Source: Fulvivirga marina
Lineage (GTDB): Bacteria; Bacteroidota; Bacteroidia; Cytophagales; Cyclobacteriaceae
Assembly: GCF_016775155.1 (NCBI RefSeq)
Contig: NZ_JAEUGD010000067.1
Coordinates: 519,022 to 583,021, forward strand
DNA: 64,000 nt
Direction: 5' to 3'
Position 1 is the stretch's first letter, and the number at the start of each line of letters is the position of its first letter. The notes below the pieces were generated by a model. That model saw only the letters and a program-made list of their open reading frames with translations, had not been told where the DNA came from and did not search any database. A program made the translations under genes and the position numbers. Of the stretch, positions 19,301 to 27,766 are shown in pieces.

Positions 19301-19620
19301 ATATCTTCCTTAGTGATGCCGAGCTCTTTTTCGACCTGCAGCTCCACTGGCAGACCGTGTGTATCCCAGCCTCCTTTACGTTTTACTTGGAAGCCTTTTA
19401 ATGTTTTATATCGACAAAATATATCTTTAACCGCTCTGGCCATCACATGGTGAATACCTGGCGTACCATTCGCTGATGGTGGTCCTTCATAAAATGTGAA
19501 AGTTTCCTGCCCCTCGCGACTATCTACTGATTTCTCGAATATCTTATTCTCCTTCCAATATTCCAGCATTCTATCGGCTACCTCGGCGTAATTGAGCCCT
19601 TTATACTCTTTGTATTTCAC
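16321..19620 (-). CDS. ileS: Isoleucyl-tRNA synthetase, type 2
   Basis: Charges tRNA-Ile. 1099 residues, the length of the eukaryote-like type 2 enzyme. The class I signature normally written HIGH appears as GIHH (residues 55-58, in NGTPGIHHVMARAVKD). The second signature KMSKR is intact at residues 647-651. The CP1 editing insert lies between them (about 200-400), followed by the anticodon-binding domain; the C-terminal zinc finger of type 1 enzymes is absent. Translation starts at GTG 19620 behind a strong AAAGGAG site, one of the few clear Shine-Dalgarno sequences in the window. It lies 20 bp downstream of the RND exporter gene and overlaps lspA by one base. Confidence 0.95.
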   Translation of the reverse strand: MKYKEYKGLNYAEVADRMLEYWKENKIFEKSVDSREGQETFTFYEGPPSANGTPGIHHVMARAVKDIFCRYKTLKGFQVKRKGGWDTHGLPVELQVEKELGITKEDIGKKISVEEYNQKCRETVMKYKDEWDDLTQKMGYWVDLDDPYVTFDRDYMETLWYLLKKLYDKGMLYKGYTIQPYSPAAGTGLSSHELNQPGTYRDVKDTTVTAQFKVKGEESTFLLAWTTTPWTLAGNSALAVGEKIDYVKVKTYNPYTFKQIEVILAKDRVGEYFNAKAKDIAFEDYSEGDKLIPYEIVEEYKGADLVGLEYEQLLPYVAPDGPAFRVIPGDYVSTEDGTGIVHISPTFGADDQRVAKQAGIGAILVKDEEGNSMPIVDKQGRYVKEIADFAGMYVKNEYYKDGEAPEKSLDVQIAIKLKEENRAFKVEKYEHSYPHCWRTDKPVLYYPLDSWFIKTTAMKDKLVELNKTINWKPESTGTGRFGNWLENLVDWNLSRSRFWGTPLPIWVSEDRTEEKCIGSMEELKAEVEKSIEAGFMSESIDADFDLHRPYVDNVILVSESGQKMFREPDLIDVWFDSGAMPYAQWHYPFENKDIFDANFPADFIAEGVDQTRGWFFTLHAIAVMLYDNVAFKNVIANGLVLDKNGNKMSKRLGNAIDPFKTLAEHGPDATRWYMISNANPWDNLKFNIDGVVEVQRRFFGTLQNTYSFFALYANLDGFDYKSGDIAASERTESDRWILSKLNSLIAKVGAAYEDYEPTKAARLIQDFTIDDLSNWYVRLNRKRFWRGEYNNDKKAAYQTLYTCLLTIAKLGSPIAPFYMDQLFQDLNAVTGLDKSESVHLADFPKTDHAIVDVDLEQRMSLAQNVSSLVHSLRKKHKIKVRQPLSKILLPVINGQFKRQVCAVEDLILSEVNIKEIEFVDDESGVLVKNIKPNFRKLGQEYGPKMKEIAAKINQLPAEDIAVLENENLLKLELTDGVVELTLEDVEINYQDIPGWSVASEGRLTVALDITISDDLRKEGIARDLVNRVQNLRKDMGLEVQDKIKINIEKNTDLVNSALEANREYICNETQALSLDILDNLSDGNDLEMDEHKLRVKIEA

Positions 19621-19640
19621 CTTAAATCTCCTTTAAATAT

Positions 19641-22085
19641 TTATGAATTAATTTTGTCAGAAACATCACTTTTGTCTCGCATTCCATTCCCTTCTACTCT
19701 TAGCAGGTCAAGGTCAATTTCTTCATCCTCATCTTCCTGATAAAAGCCGTCATCGTATTGTTCTATTAACGGATGTGCATCTTTTCTGCGCTTACCATCA
19801 TCAAATGTCATCAGTAAAGATGGTAATAATATTAAGTTAGTGAACATCGCTATTAACAAAGTAACTGATGTCAAAATTCCTAAAGCCACGGTACCTCCAA
19901 AGCTTGACCCTGCAAAAATCACAAACCCTGCAAACAAAATAATGGAGGTATACATCATGCTCGCACCTGTTTCTCTTACACTTTTACTCACTGCTACTGG
20001 CACAAAAAACTTATTGGCAAACAACTCTTGTCTGTATTTAGCCAAAAAGTGAATAGAGTCATCCACAGATATACCAAAAACAATACTAAATATCAATGCA
20101 GTACTCGGCTTCAATGGTATACCAGTAAACCCCATAATACCCGCCGTTATTACCAGCGGTATAATATTGGGTATTATAGAAATAAGGATCATCCTCACAT
20201 TGACGAAAAGGAAGCCCATGATTATTGATATTAGAACAAAGGCCAGAATCAGACTCATTCTAAGATTCTTTATTAGGAATTTATTTCCCTTAATGAACAA
20301 TGGTGACGTTCCTGTTATATCTACAGTTAGCTCAGTACCGGCAAATACTGAATCAACTTCTGGCTGAATCACTTTATTGATAAGCGAGTCCATTTTATGT
20401 GATCCAATATCGGCCACTTGCATAGAGATTCGCATCTTTTGCAAAGTGGAGTCCACAAATGAGTTAAACAACCCAGTGCTATCACTCTGCTCTTTCATGT
20501 ATGGCAATATAAAATTGCGCTCTCTACGATCTGGCAGGCTATACCTTGCAGGATTATTATTGTAAAATGCCTGCTTGGAAGCTTTAACAAAGCTTACTAT
20601 TGACACTGGTTTTGATATGTCACGATTTGACTCCAGAAAAGCCTCAAACCGGTCTATCTTTCTTAAAGTCCTTACATCTATTACCCCTCTACGTTCATGT
20701 GTATCTACCACTATTTCCAGAGGCATGATACCGCTAAAGTTTTCCTCGAAAAAGGCAAGGTCACGTTTTATCTCACTATCGGCAGGCAGGTCATCCACCA
20801 TATAGGATATGGCCTGTATTTTCATAGTCCCAAAGACAGATACTACAACAAGAAAAATAGTTATAATATAGATATAGCTCCTGTGCCTGTGGATAAGCAA
20901 ATCCATTCTGGTTAAAGCGAAGTCAAGGCTCTTAAACTTTAAGTGCTTAAGTTGCTTACCTCCGGGAGGTGGTAACCATGAAAAAACTGCAGGTATTAAA
21001 ATTATGCTTACAAGAAAGGTAGCCATTATATTCAGACCAGCCACAATCCCAAATTCCTTCAATATGACTATATCCGTAGAAGCAAGTACCAGGAAACCAA
21101 TGGCTGTTGTAAAATTGGTTATCAGTGTTACCAAACCAATTTTGCGCACCACCCTACTGATGGCCATAATCTTATTGCCGTGCTTTTCAAACTCCTGATG
21201 GTACTTGTTTATTAGGTATACGGCATTAGGTATACCAATAACTACAATCACCGGAGGAATCAACCCTGTCAAGAGTGTTATTTTGTAATCAAAAAGAGCC
21301 AGTGAACCTAACACCCAAACTACTACAACCGCTATTACGGTAATTGGGAATGCAACGGCATCCCAGGTTCTGAAGAAAAGAAAAAGTATTAACGCCGTAA
21401 CCGCAACTGACAGAAAAAGAAATAGCTGCATCTCATTACGCACTTTACCTGCCACTACCGAACGTACAAATGGCAAGCCCGCGTAATGAAGTTGTATATC
21501 CGTATCTTTTTCGAAGGCAGAACCTGCATCAACTATTTTTTGGGTGAGCTCCAACCTCTTTGGAGAGTTAACAACCTCTCGGTTGATAGAAACCAATACC
21601 AATGTGGCACCATTTTCTTCGTTGATTAACCGGCCACTATAAAATTTCTGATCGAAGGATACTTGCAACAAACTATCAAAAGCAGCCTTACTTTCTGCCG
21701 GCCCCTGAAATATTTGTCTGAGCACAAATTTTCTTTCTGCAGTATCTTTTTCCAACCTTTGTACCAGCGGCAATGAAAGGACATTATTTACTCCTTCAAG
21801 TCCGGCTACCTGAACACTTAATTCACGTAGCTTTTCAAAGTTTTCCGGCGTGTAAACACTACTATCTTTTATCCCCAAAGCCACCAAGTTCCCGTCCTCA
21901 CCAAATTCTTGTTTAAACTGCTGAAAAACAATCATATCAGGATCATCAGACGGCACGGTTTTGGCAAAGTCGTAACTCATTTCTGCATTCCGGGCATGAT
22001 ACCCCATAAATGCTGTAATTGCCACCAGCAATAACACCAGCAGCAATCTGAATTTAATGATTATATGAGCAAGTTTAGTCCACAT
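19641..22085 (-). CDS. RND superfamily exporter (MMPL type)
   Basis: 814 residues from ATG 22085 (a TTG six codons upstream is also open). One N-terminal membrane segment is followed by a large extracytoplasmic domain (about 40-210), then a block of five to six helices (about 215-380), and this half is repeated (second domain about 430-600, helices about 610-770). The layout is that of the MMPL/HpnN-like branch, which functions without an outer membrane channel gene next to it. Typical features include GIPNAVYLINKYHQE and the second-half GISVDDSIHFLAKY. The acidic C-terminal tail (EDEDEEIDLD) is cytoplasmic. The substrate is unknown; lipids or hopanoids are candidates for this branch. Confidence 0.8.
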   Translation of the reverse strand: MWTKLAHIIIKFRLLLVLLLVAITAFMGYHARNAEMSYDFAKTVPSDDPDMIVFQQFKQEFGEDGNLVALGIKDSSVYTPENFEKLRELSVQVAGLEGVNNVLSLPLVQRLEKDTAERKFVLRQIFQGPAESKAAFDSLLQVSFDQKFYSGRLINEENGATLVLVSINREVVNSPKRLELTQKIVDAGSAFEKDTDIQLHYAGLPFVRSVVAGKVRNEMQLFLFLSVAVTALILFLFFRTWDAVAFPITVIAVVVVWVLGSLALFDYKITLLTGLIPPVIVVIGIPNAVYLINKYHQEFEKHGNKIMAISRVVRKIGLVTLITNFTTAIGFLVLASTDIVILKEFGIVAGLNIMATFLVSIILIPAVFSWLPPPGGKQLKHLKFKSLDFALTRMDLLIHRHRSYIYIITIFLVVVSVFGTMKIQAISYMVDDLPADSEIKRDLAFFEENFSGIMPLEIVVDTHERRGVIDVRTLRKIDRFEAFLESNRDISKPVSIVSFVKASKQAFYNNNPARYSLPDRRERNFILPYMKEQSDSTGLFNSFVDSTLQKMRISMQVADIGSHKMDSLINKVIQPEVDSVFAGTELTVDITGTSPLFIKGNKFLIKNLRMSLILAFVLISIIMGFLFVNVRMILISIIPNIIPLVITAGIMGFTGIPLKPSTALIFSIVFGISVDDSIHFLAKYRQELFANKFFVPVAVSKSVRETGASMMYTSIILFAGFVIFAGSSFGGTVALGILTSVTLLIAMFTNLILLPSLLMTFDDGKRRKDAHPLIEQYDDGFYQEDEDEEIDLDLLRVEGNGMRDKSDVSDKINS

Positions 22086-22159
22086 GTCTAAATAAGACCA
22101 CAAAGGTAATCATTTTAGGTTTAAAGTATAATTTTAACCACTAAACCTCCCGGCCACAA

Positions 22160-23503
22160 TTAACCGTTGGGAAGTGAAATCCCTTTGATTTTTCTAAATA
22201 ATGAAATCGCATGAGTATCAGTCATTCCTGAAACAAAATCTATGCAACTCATCAATACCTGATACATATTTGCGTCTTCCGAGATTTCTCTTCTAACTTC
22301 CGACGGCATTAACCTCAGCGCCGACTGATTTTTCTTTGTTAAAACACCTCCATTCATTTTTTCATGCGCTGCCGTAACGAATGCAGCCAGTAGTCCTGGC
22401 AGCACTTCAAAACCCGCAGCCTCCGTTTCCATTACTGTACGCGCCCTGTAGATTTTCTCTATGGAAAGCTTTTCAATATCCTGCAAAATCGGCGTTGACT
22501 TTATGGTATCTGTCAAGGCTGTATCAAAAATTCCTTTTAAAAGGTTTTCTTCTTCATCTAAAAACAACGTACAACTCTCCTCAATCAAGACCCCTATAGA
22601 CAATGCACGCAATGTACCTATCCTTTCATCAAAGCTCTCTATTCTCTCTAACTTCTTCTTGTCAAACTTTTCCTGCAGTATACCTGCATAAAGTTCAACA
22701 GTATCGTCATAACTGACAAGACCCAGTCGGCACCCGTCTTCAAGGTCAATCAACTGATAGCAAATATCATCCGCTGCCTCCACTAAAAAGGCCATAGGGT
22801 GGCGTGACCACACATTATCGCCATATTTTATTAACCCCATATCTTCAGCCATAGCAGAAAACAATGAACTTTCAGACTGAAAGAATCCGTATTTCTTCTG
22901 ACTCCTTCGCTCTTTATCCTGGCTGTCAATCAGTGATTTACGTGGATATTTGCTAAATGCCGCCAAGGTAGCATAGGTCAGTTTTAACCCTTGGTATCGC
23001 TCTTTATTGAGTATACGAAAGCCCTGCGCATTACCTTCAAAATTGGTAAGGTCCTGCCACTGCCAATCTGTTACATATTCCTTAAAGTGCTTACCCTGAT
23101 CATGATAAAGGAAAAATTCTGAAATGGCATCTTCTCCCGAATGCCCAAATGGCGGATTACCAATATCATGTGCCAAAGAAGCCGCTGCCACTATAGCTCC
23201 AAAGTCGTGGACCGAAAACTTATCCTTAAGTTCCTTATGACGCTCCAAAAGTACCTGACCGGCCCTTTTCCCTAAAGTTCTCCCTACGCTTGACACTTCC
23301 AGACTATGGGTTAGTCGTGTATGCACAAAGTCATATTCCGGCAGTGGATGCACCTGTGTTTTATCCTGCAATCTTCTGAAAGGGTGAGAGAAAATAATTC
23401 TGTCATAATCCTGCTCAAAGGCACTTCTGCTAATATCATGTTCTTTTGGCTTCTGACCTGATCGCTGGTTTGACAGCAATTGTTCCCAATTCATGGCACT
23501 CAT
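22160..23503 (-). CDS. dgt: Deoxyguanosinetriphosphate triphosphohydrolase
   Basis: HD-domain enzyme that splits dGTP (or dNTPs) into the deoxynucleoside and triphosphate. About 447 residues from ATG 23503; ATG 23494 (MNWEQLL) is an equally good start. The metal-binding residues are visible in HTRLTHSLEVSSVGRT and SLAHDIGNPPFGHSGEDAI, with VEAADDICYQLIDLEDG further on. It lies about 10 bp downstream of the MtfA-like peptidase gene in the same operon and probably helps control dNTP levels. Confidence 0.9.
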   Translation of the reverse strand: MSAMNWEQLLSNQRSGQKPKEHDISRSAFEQDYDRIIFSHPFRRLQDKTQVHPLPEYDFVHTRLTHSLEVSSVGRTLGKRAGQVLLERHKELKDKFSVHDFGAIVAAASLAHDIGNPPFGHSGEDAISEFFLYHDQGKHFKEYVTDWQWQDLTNFEGNAQGFRILNKERYQGLKLTYATLAAFSKYPRKSLIDSQDKERRSQKKYGFFQSESSLFSAMAEDMGLIKYGDNVWSRHPMAFLVEAADDICYQLIDLEDGCRLGLVSYDDTVELYAGILQEKFDKKKLERIESFDERIGTLRALSIGVLIEESCTLFLDEEENLLKGIFDTALTDTIKSTPILQDIEKLSIEKIYRARTVMETEAAGFEVLPGLLAAFVTAAHEKMNGGVLTKKNQSALRLMPSEVRREISEDANMYQVLMSCIDFVSGMTDTHAISLFRKIKGISLPNG

Positions 23504-23513
23504 AATCAATATT

Positions 23514-24332
23514 TTAACTTACCTTATATAGTTCTGCCGGATCTTGATTTAACAACTTAGACAATGTTTCATATAAAAGTGGCAACGAAGTTTTAAATTC
23601 TTGCGGCTTCTCAAAAAAATATTCCAGAGAAACAGCAAAAAACTCGTACTCATTGGTACCAGCATAGCTTCTAAAAAAGTGTTGTTCTCCTCTTTGCAGT
23701 TTAGGTAACTCTGTGGCTGCTATTTTTTCCAAAATATACAGACTCTCTTCATCCAGAAAATCAAATTCACTATTCCTGATTCTGTTTTCAAAATGTAAAG
23801 CATGGGCCATTTCATGAATAGCCACATTATAGCTATCTGTAAGATCGGCATAGCCATCAATAAAACTCTTCCATGAAAGAATAATGATACCCATCCTGGG
23901 GTTTACCTCTCCTACATGATACATTTTATTAATAGTAGAGTAATAGGTGTCAGGGTATACAAGTATTTTATTAAAGTGAGCAAGGTATATCTGCGGCAAT
24001 CTAAATGTAAGCTGGATAGCTGCCGCAGATATAAGCACTTTCATCTCATCAGTAATATTTGAAAAGCCACGAGGTATAAACTGCTTTGAATATATAAATT
24101 GAAAGACCCTTCTTTCGAACCTGTACTTATCAGCATCAGGCAGTAAATTGTAATAGGCCGAATACTTTTGTAAAATTTTCTGATACCTGGAAGGAAATAC
24201 CTGGTACTTTTTTACAAATGTTAAAACGTTACCGGCAAAAGGCAGTTTGATTTTCCTAAATGTAAAAAATATTAATACTGCCGCTGTCAATAAAAGAAAC
24301 GTAACCAATACCACCCCAGAGAGCCCTTCCAA
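23514..24332 (-). CDS. MtfA-like zinc peptidase (M90 family)
   Basis: 272 residues. One N-terminal membrane segment (GVVLVTFLLLTAAVLIFFTF) is followed by a soluble domain. The zinc motif HEMAH is at residues 173-177 (NVAIHEMAHALHFENR) and a third ligand is likely in NEYEFFAVSLEYFFEKP. This matches the M90 family, whose E. coli member MtfA responds to Mlc. The first possible codon is TTG 24332, just after the glyS stop; GTG 24314 is an alternative. No ATG is available near the start. Its role in Bacteroidota is not established. Confidence 0.8.
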   Translation of the reverse strand: MEGLSGVVLVTFLLLTAAVLIFFTFRKIKLPFAGNVLTFVKKYQVFPSRYQKILQKYSAYYNLLPDADKYRFERRVFQFIYSKQFIPRGFSNITDEMKVLISAAAIQLTFRLPQIYLAHFNKILVYPDTYYSTINKMYHVGEVNPRMGIIILSWKSFIDGYADLTDSYNVAIHEMAHALHFENRIRNSEFDFLDEESLYILEKIAATELPKLQRGEQHFFRSYAGTNEYEFFAVSLEYFFEKPQEFKTSLPLLYETLSKLLNQDPAELYKVS

Positions 24333-24333
24333 T

Positions 24334-25881
24334 CTACCCGATCTGTCTTAGTAACCCAGTTAACGACACTAGCTCCTCAATTCTATTTTTCAGGTCCAAT
24401 ACATTTATTCTCTCCTGCTTTGCAGTATCGCGGTCTCTCAGGGTTACTGTATTATCCTCCAAAGTCTGATGATCAATGGTGATACAATAAGGAGTACCAA
24501 CGGCATCCTGCCTTCTGTATCTCTTTCCAATCGTATCTTTTTCATCATATTGACAAGCAAAATCATATTTGATCTTGTCAAGAATTTCCCTTCCTTTTTC
24601 AGGCAAACCATCTTTTTGTAGCAACGGTAATACAGCTACTTTAGAAGGTGCCAAGGCTGCAGGTATCTTCAAAACAGTACGCTCACTGCCATCTTCAAGT
24701 GTTTCTTCCTTATAAGCAGCTGTAAGCACGGCAAGGAAAAGTCTGTCCAAACCAATTGAAGTTTCCACTACATAAGGCACGTAGCTCTTATTTTCCTGAT
24801 GATCAAAGAACTGAAGTTTCTTTCCTGAATACTCCTCATGAGCTTTAAGATCAAAGTCTGTTCGGCTATGAATACCTTCTAGCTCTTTAAAACCCATTGG
24901 GAAGTTAAACTCTATATCACAAGCTGCATTGGCATAGTGAGCCAGGTTTAAGTGGTCGTGATAACGATAATTTTCATCTCCAAGCCCCAAGGTCCTATGC
25001 CATTTCATACGATGCTCTTTCCAGTGCTCATACCATTGCATTTCTTCACCAGGCTTTACGAAAAACTGCATTTCCATCTGCTCAAACTCTCGCATTCTGA
25101 AAATGAATTGCCTTGCAATAATTTCGTTTCTAAAGGCCTTACCTATTTGGGCAATACCAAAAGGAAGTTTCATACGGCCTGTTTTCTGTACATTCAAGAA
25201 GTTAACAAATATCCCCTGGGCAGTTTCAGGCCGTAGATATATTTTATTGGCTCCTTCAGCTAATGACCCCAGCTCTGTGGAGAACATCAGGTTAAATTGC
25301 CTTACATCTGTCCAGTTCTTTGATCCTGAAACAGGGTCTGCAATACCAAGCTCCTCAATGAGTTCCTTAAGTTGATTAAGGTTGCCTGTTTCTATGGCCG
25401 ATTTCATTCTGGTATTGATCGTATTGATCTCCTCTGTATATCTCACCACACGGTCATTGGTAGCAATAAACTGATCTTTATCAAATTTATCACCGAACCT
25501 CTTGGCAGCTTTACTAACTTCTTTATTGATCTTAGCCTCTACCTTTGCAATGTATTCCTCTACCAATACATCCGCACGATATCTTTTTTTGGAGTCTTTA
25601 TTATCAATCAAAGGGTCATTAAAAGCATCAACATGCCCTGACGCTTTCCAGGTGGTTGGATGCATAAAAATAGCAGCGTCAATACCTACTATATTTTCAT
25701 TCATTTGCACCATCGATTTCCACCAATAGCTTTTAATGTTATTCTTTAGTTCTGCTCCGTTTTGACCATAATCATAGGCAGCGCCTAATCCGTCATAAAT
25801 TTCACTTGAAGGGAATACAAACCCGTACTCCTTAGCATGAGCAACTATTTTCTTGAGTAAATTATCGTCTTGATTAGCCAT
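24334..25881 (-). CDS. glyS: Glycyl-tRNA synthetase, alpha2 (eukaryote-like) type
   Basis: Charges tRNA-Gly. 515 residues, a single-chain class II enzyme rather than the alpha2beta2 form. The N-terminus shows EIYDGLGAAYDYGQNG, typical of this type. Motif 2 is visible as FRNEIIARQFIFRMREFEQME and motif 3 as SIGLDRLFLAVL. The C-terminus (KVAVLPLLQKDG onward) is the anticodon-binding domain. ATG 25881 lies only about 6 nt downstream of a promoter-like -7 element, so the mRNA may be nearly leaderless. It is the first gene of the run ending at lspA, or follows the histidine kinase gene by 25 bp. Confidence 0.94.
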   Translation of the reverse strand: MANQDDNLLKKIVAHAKEYGFVFPSSEIYDGLGAAYDYGQNGAELKNNIKSYWWKSMVQMNENIVGIDAAIFMHPTTWKASGHVDAFNDPLIDNKDSKKRYRADVLVEEYIAKVEAKINKEVSKAAKRFGDKFDKDQFIATNDRVVRYTEEINTINTRMKSAIETGNLNQLKELIEELGIADPVSGSKNWTDVRQFNLMFSTELGSLAEGANKIYLRPETAQGIFVNFLNVQKTGRMKLPFGIAQIGKAFRNEIIARQFIFRMREFEQMEMQFFVKPGEEMQWYEHWKEHRMKWHRTLGLGDENYRYHDHLNLAHYANAACDIEFNFPMGFKELEGIHSRTDFDLKAHEEYSGKKLQFFDHQENKSYVPYVVETSIGLDRLFLAVLTAAYKEETLEDGSERTVLKIPAALAPSKVAVLPLLQKDGLPEKGREILDKIKYDFACQYDEKDTIGKRYRRQDAVGTPYCITIDHQTLEDNTVTLRDRDTAKQERINVLDLKNRIEELVSLTGLLRQIG

Positions 25882-25886
25882 GGGCG

Positions 25887-25894
25887 CAAAGATA
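25887..25894 (-). promoter_or_regulatory. Possible glyS promoter, -7 element TATCTTTG
   Basis: The minus strand reads TATCTTTGC, matching TAnnTTTG, 5 nt upstream of the glyS ATG. No good -33 element was found, so the call rests on the -7 match and its position between two genes. Confidence 0.4.
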
Positions 25895-25906
25895 GCAAAA
25901 TGATTT

Positions 25907-27649
25907 TTATGCTACAGTTTCTTTCTCAATAGTATCAGCAATCTGTTCGATAGGTAATTTGACAATAAATGTTGTCCCCTTTCCCTTTATAGAGTTCACT
26001 TTAATTTTCCCATCAAGTTTATCTGCCATTTCTTTTGCTATATAAAGGCCAAGGCCAGACCCTTCGGATTTCACAGTCGCTCTGAAAAACATTTCGAATA
26101 TTCTGTCCAAAAGCTCCGGCTCTATTCCCTCTCCATTATCCTTTACCATAATCTCCAGATCGCACCCTAGATTTTTTGCAGTAATTTCCACCCTCGGGTC
26201 CGGCTGGTCTGTGTTGTGGTACTTAATGGCATTTGCTATGATGTTATTCAAAATTATCTTTAACCTGCTGCGGTCGCCCTGAAAAGAAACATCCTCAACA
26301 CCTTCATATGCAATGTCTATCAGCTGTGAATTTTCAAAATACTGAAGATTCTGCACCGCCTCTTTGACTATATCGATTAACACCACCTCCTCTTTAACCA
26401 CACTCAATCGTGAATTACGAGAGTAATCAATGATATCGCCAATAAAACCATTCAATGTGTTGATCCTCTCCTTCATCATTTCCAAAAATGTGTGGTGCTC
26501 ATTCGGGTCATCTGATAGCTGAGCAATATTGATCAGCCCCAAAACAGAGCTGAGCGGTGCTCTTAGATCATGAGAAGTACTATATACAAAACGATCCAGT
26601 TCAGCATTGGTCTTTTCCAACATCAGGTTCTGTTCGTAAACCTTTTTTTCTGCCTGCTTTCTTTCAGTAATATCCATGATGGATCCCACCATCCTTACCG
26701 GGCGCCCTTGATCTGTCCATTGTGCTTGCCCGGTATCGAGAACCCATAAATAGGAACCATCACCTTTTTTAAACCTACACTCAATTTTAAAAGGAAGCCT
26801 TTTTTTTAGATGTCCTTCCATATATTCGCTAAACCTGGTCCTATCATCCGGATGAACCACATCCAGGAACATCTCGCTGGTTAGGTCATTAACCTCGTCT
26901 TTAGGGTACCCCAGCAAATTGGCAAGGAAAGAGGAAATATACAGTTTATCATTAATAGCGTCCCAGTCCCAAATACCGGCACCCGAACCCTGCAATGCAA
27001 GTTCAAACCGCCTCTTACTGATGGCCAACTCTTCAGACGATGTCCTTAACTCCCGCTCGCTATTCATGAGCACCTCCTCTGACTTAGCATTAATCCGCAA
27101 CAAAAAGCTGATCATAAAGATGGCCGTTATACAACTTACAAGAAAGTTTATCACAAAATTAGCAGTGACCTGGCCGGGAGGGAATGAACTCTTAGGCAAG
27201 AATGCGAAGTCTGAGGAAGACGTTATAAAGAAAAGGCTTATCGATAAAGTTGAAAAAAAGTAACTAACCAACCTTTCATCAAAGTCAAATAAGGTAAAAG
27301 CTCCTATAACACAAGGGATGAAGAATATAAACGAAGCCGTACCCGGGGGTTCCATTTCATAGGTACAGAATACTGCAAAATTCGCGGCCAGCAGAATACA
27401 CACCTTCGCAGCCACATAACATCCATTTCTGTTTAGCAAGTATGTAACTATAGAGCAACCAATAAAGCCGAAATAGATAAATAGAGCTGAAAAGGTATCA
27501 TTGATCAGGTCAAAGACCATATAAAAAAGGCCTACCACAAGACATATCATACTGATTTGCCCTGTAAGAATTACTCTTTTATAAAGGGACCATGACTCAA
27601 TATACTCGTTTTTCTTTACAAAGAAATTTCTGAAACGGAGGCTTTTCAT
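25907..27649 (-). CDS. Membrane PAS-domain sensor histidine kinase
   Basis: 580 residues. Six or so membrane helices (about 25-185) form the sensor. A PAS domain with PAC motif covers about 212-335 (HPDDRTRFSEYM, YLWVLDTGQAQW, DITERKQAEKK). The dimerisation domain holds the phosphorylated His360 (YSTSHDLRAPLSS). The ATPase domain (about 460-570) has the N box NNIIANAIKYH, G1 DNGEGIE and G2 GSGLGLYIA. No response regulator gene is adjacent, so the partner is unknown. The kinase core closely resembles that of the second histidine kinase at 42676-45321. Confidence 0.88.
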   Translation of the reverse strand: MKSLRFRNFFVKKNEYIESWSLYKRVILTGQISMICLVVGLFYMVFDLINDTFSALFIYFGFIGCSIVTYLLNRNGCYVAAKVCILLAANFAVFCTYEMEPPGTASFIFFIPCVIGAFTLFDFDERLVSYFFSTLSISLFFITSSSDFAFLPKSSFPPGQVTANFVINFLVSCITAIFMISFLLRINAKSEEVLMNSERELRTSSEELAISKRRFELALQGSGAGIWDWDAINDKLYISSFLANLLGYPKDEVNDLTSEMFLDVVHPDDRTRFSEYMEGHLKKRLPFKIECRFKKGDGSYLWVLDTGQAQWTDQGRPVRMVGSIMDITERKQAEKKVYEQNLMLEKTNAELDRFVYSTSHDLRAPLSSVLGLINIAQLSDDPNEHHTFLEMMKERINTLNGFIGDIIDYSRNSRLSVVKEEVVLIDIVKEAVQNLQYFENSQLIDIAYEGVEDVSFQGDRSRLKIILNNIIANAIKYHNTDQPDPRVEITAKNLGCDLEIMVKDNGEGIEPELLDRIFEMFFRATVKSEGSGLGLYIAKEMADKLDGKIKVNSIKGKGTTFIVKLPIEQIADTIEKETVA

Positions 27650-27726
27650 GAGGAGGGATACGCACGTGAAGTAAATTTAACTGGCCATAAATGTACTTAA
27701 CCTTCTCAATTATTCAAACAAGAAAG

Positions 27727-27751
27727 CTCTTTAAAGTCCTAATTTAAAGAG
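27727..27751 (-). terminator. Terminator after mazG
   Basis: A perfect 9-bp inverted repeat (27727-27735 with 27743-27751), 7-nt loop, followed on the minus strand by CTTTCTTGTTT. It lies 16 bp past the mazG stop. Confidence 0.65.
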
Positions 27752-27766
27752 AATTATGACTAAAAT

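Noticed and set aside
22117-22148. 7-bp inverted repeat (AGGTTTA/TAAACCT) between dgt and the RND exporter gene
   Set aside because: An 18-nt loop and no T-run after it; too weak for a terminator call.
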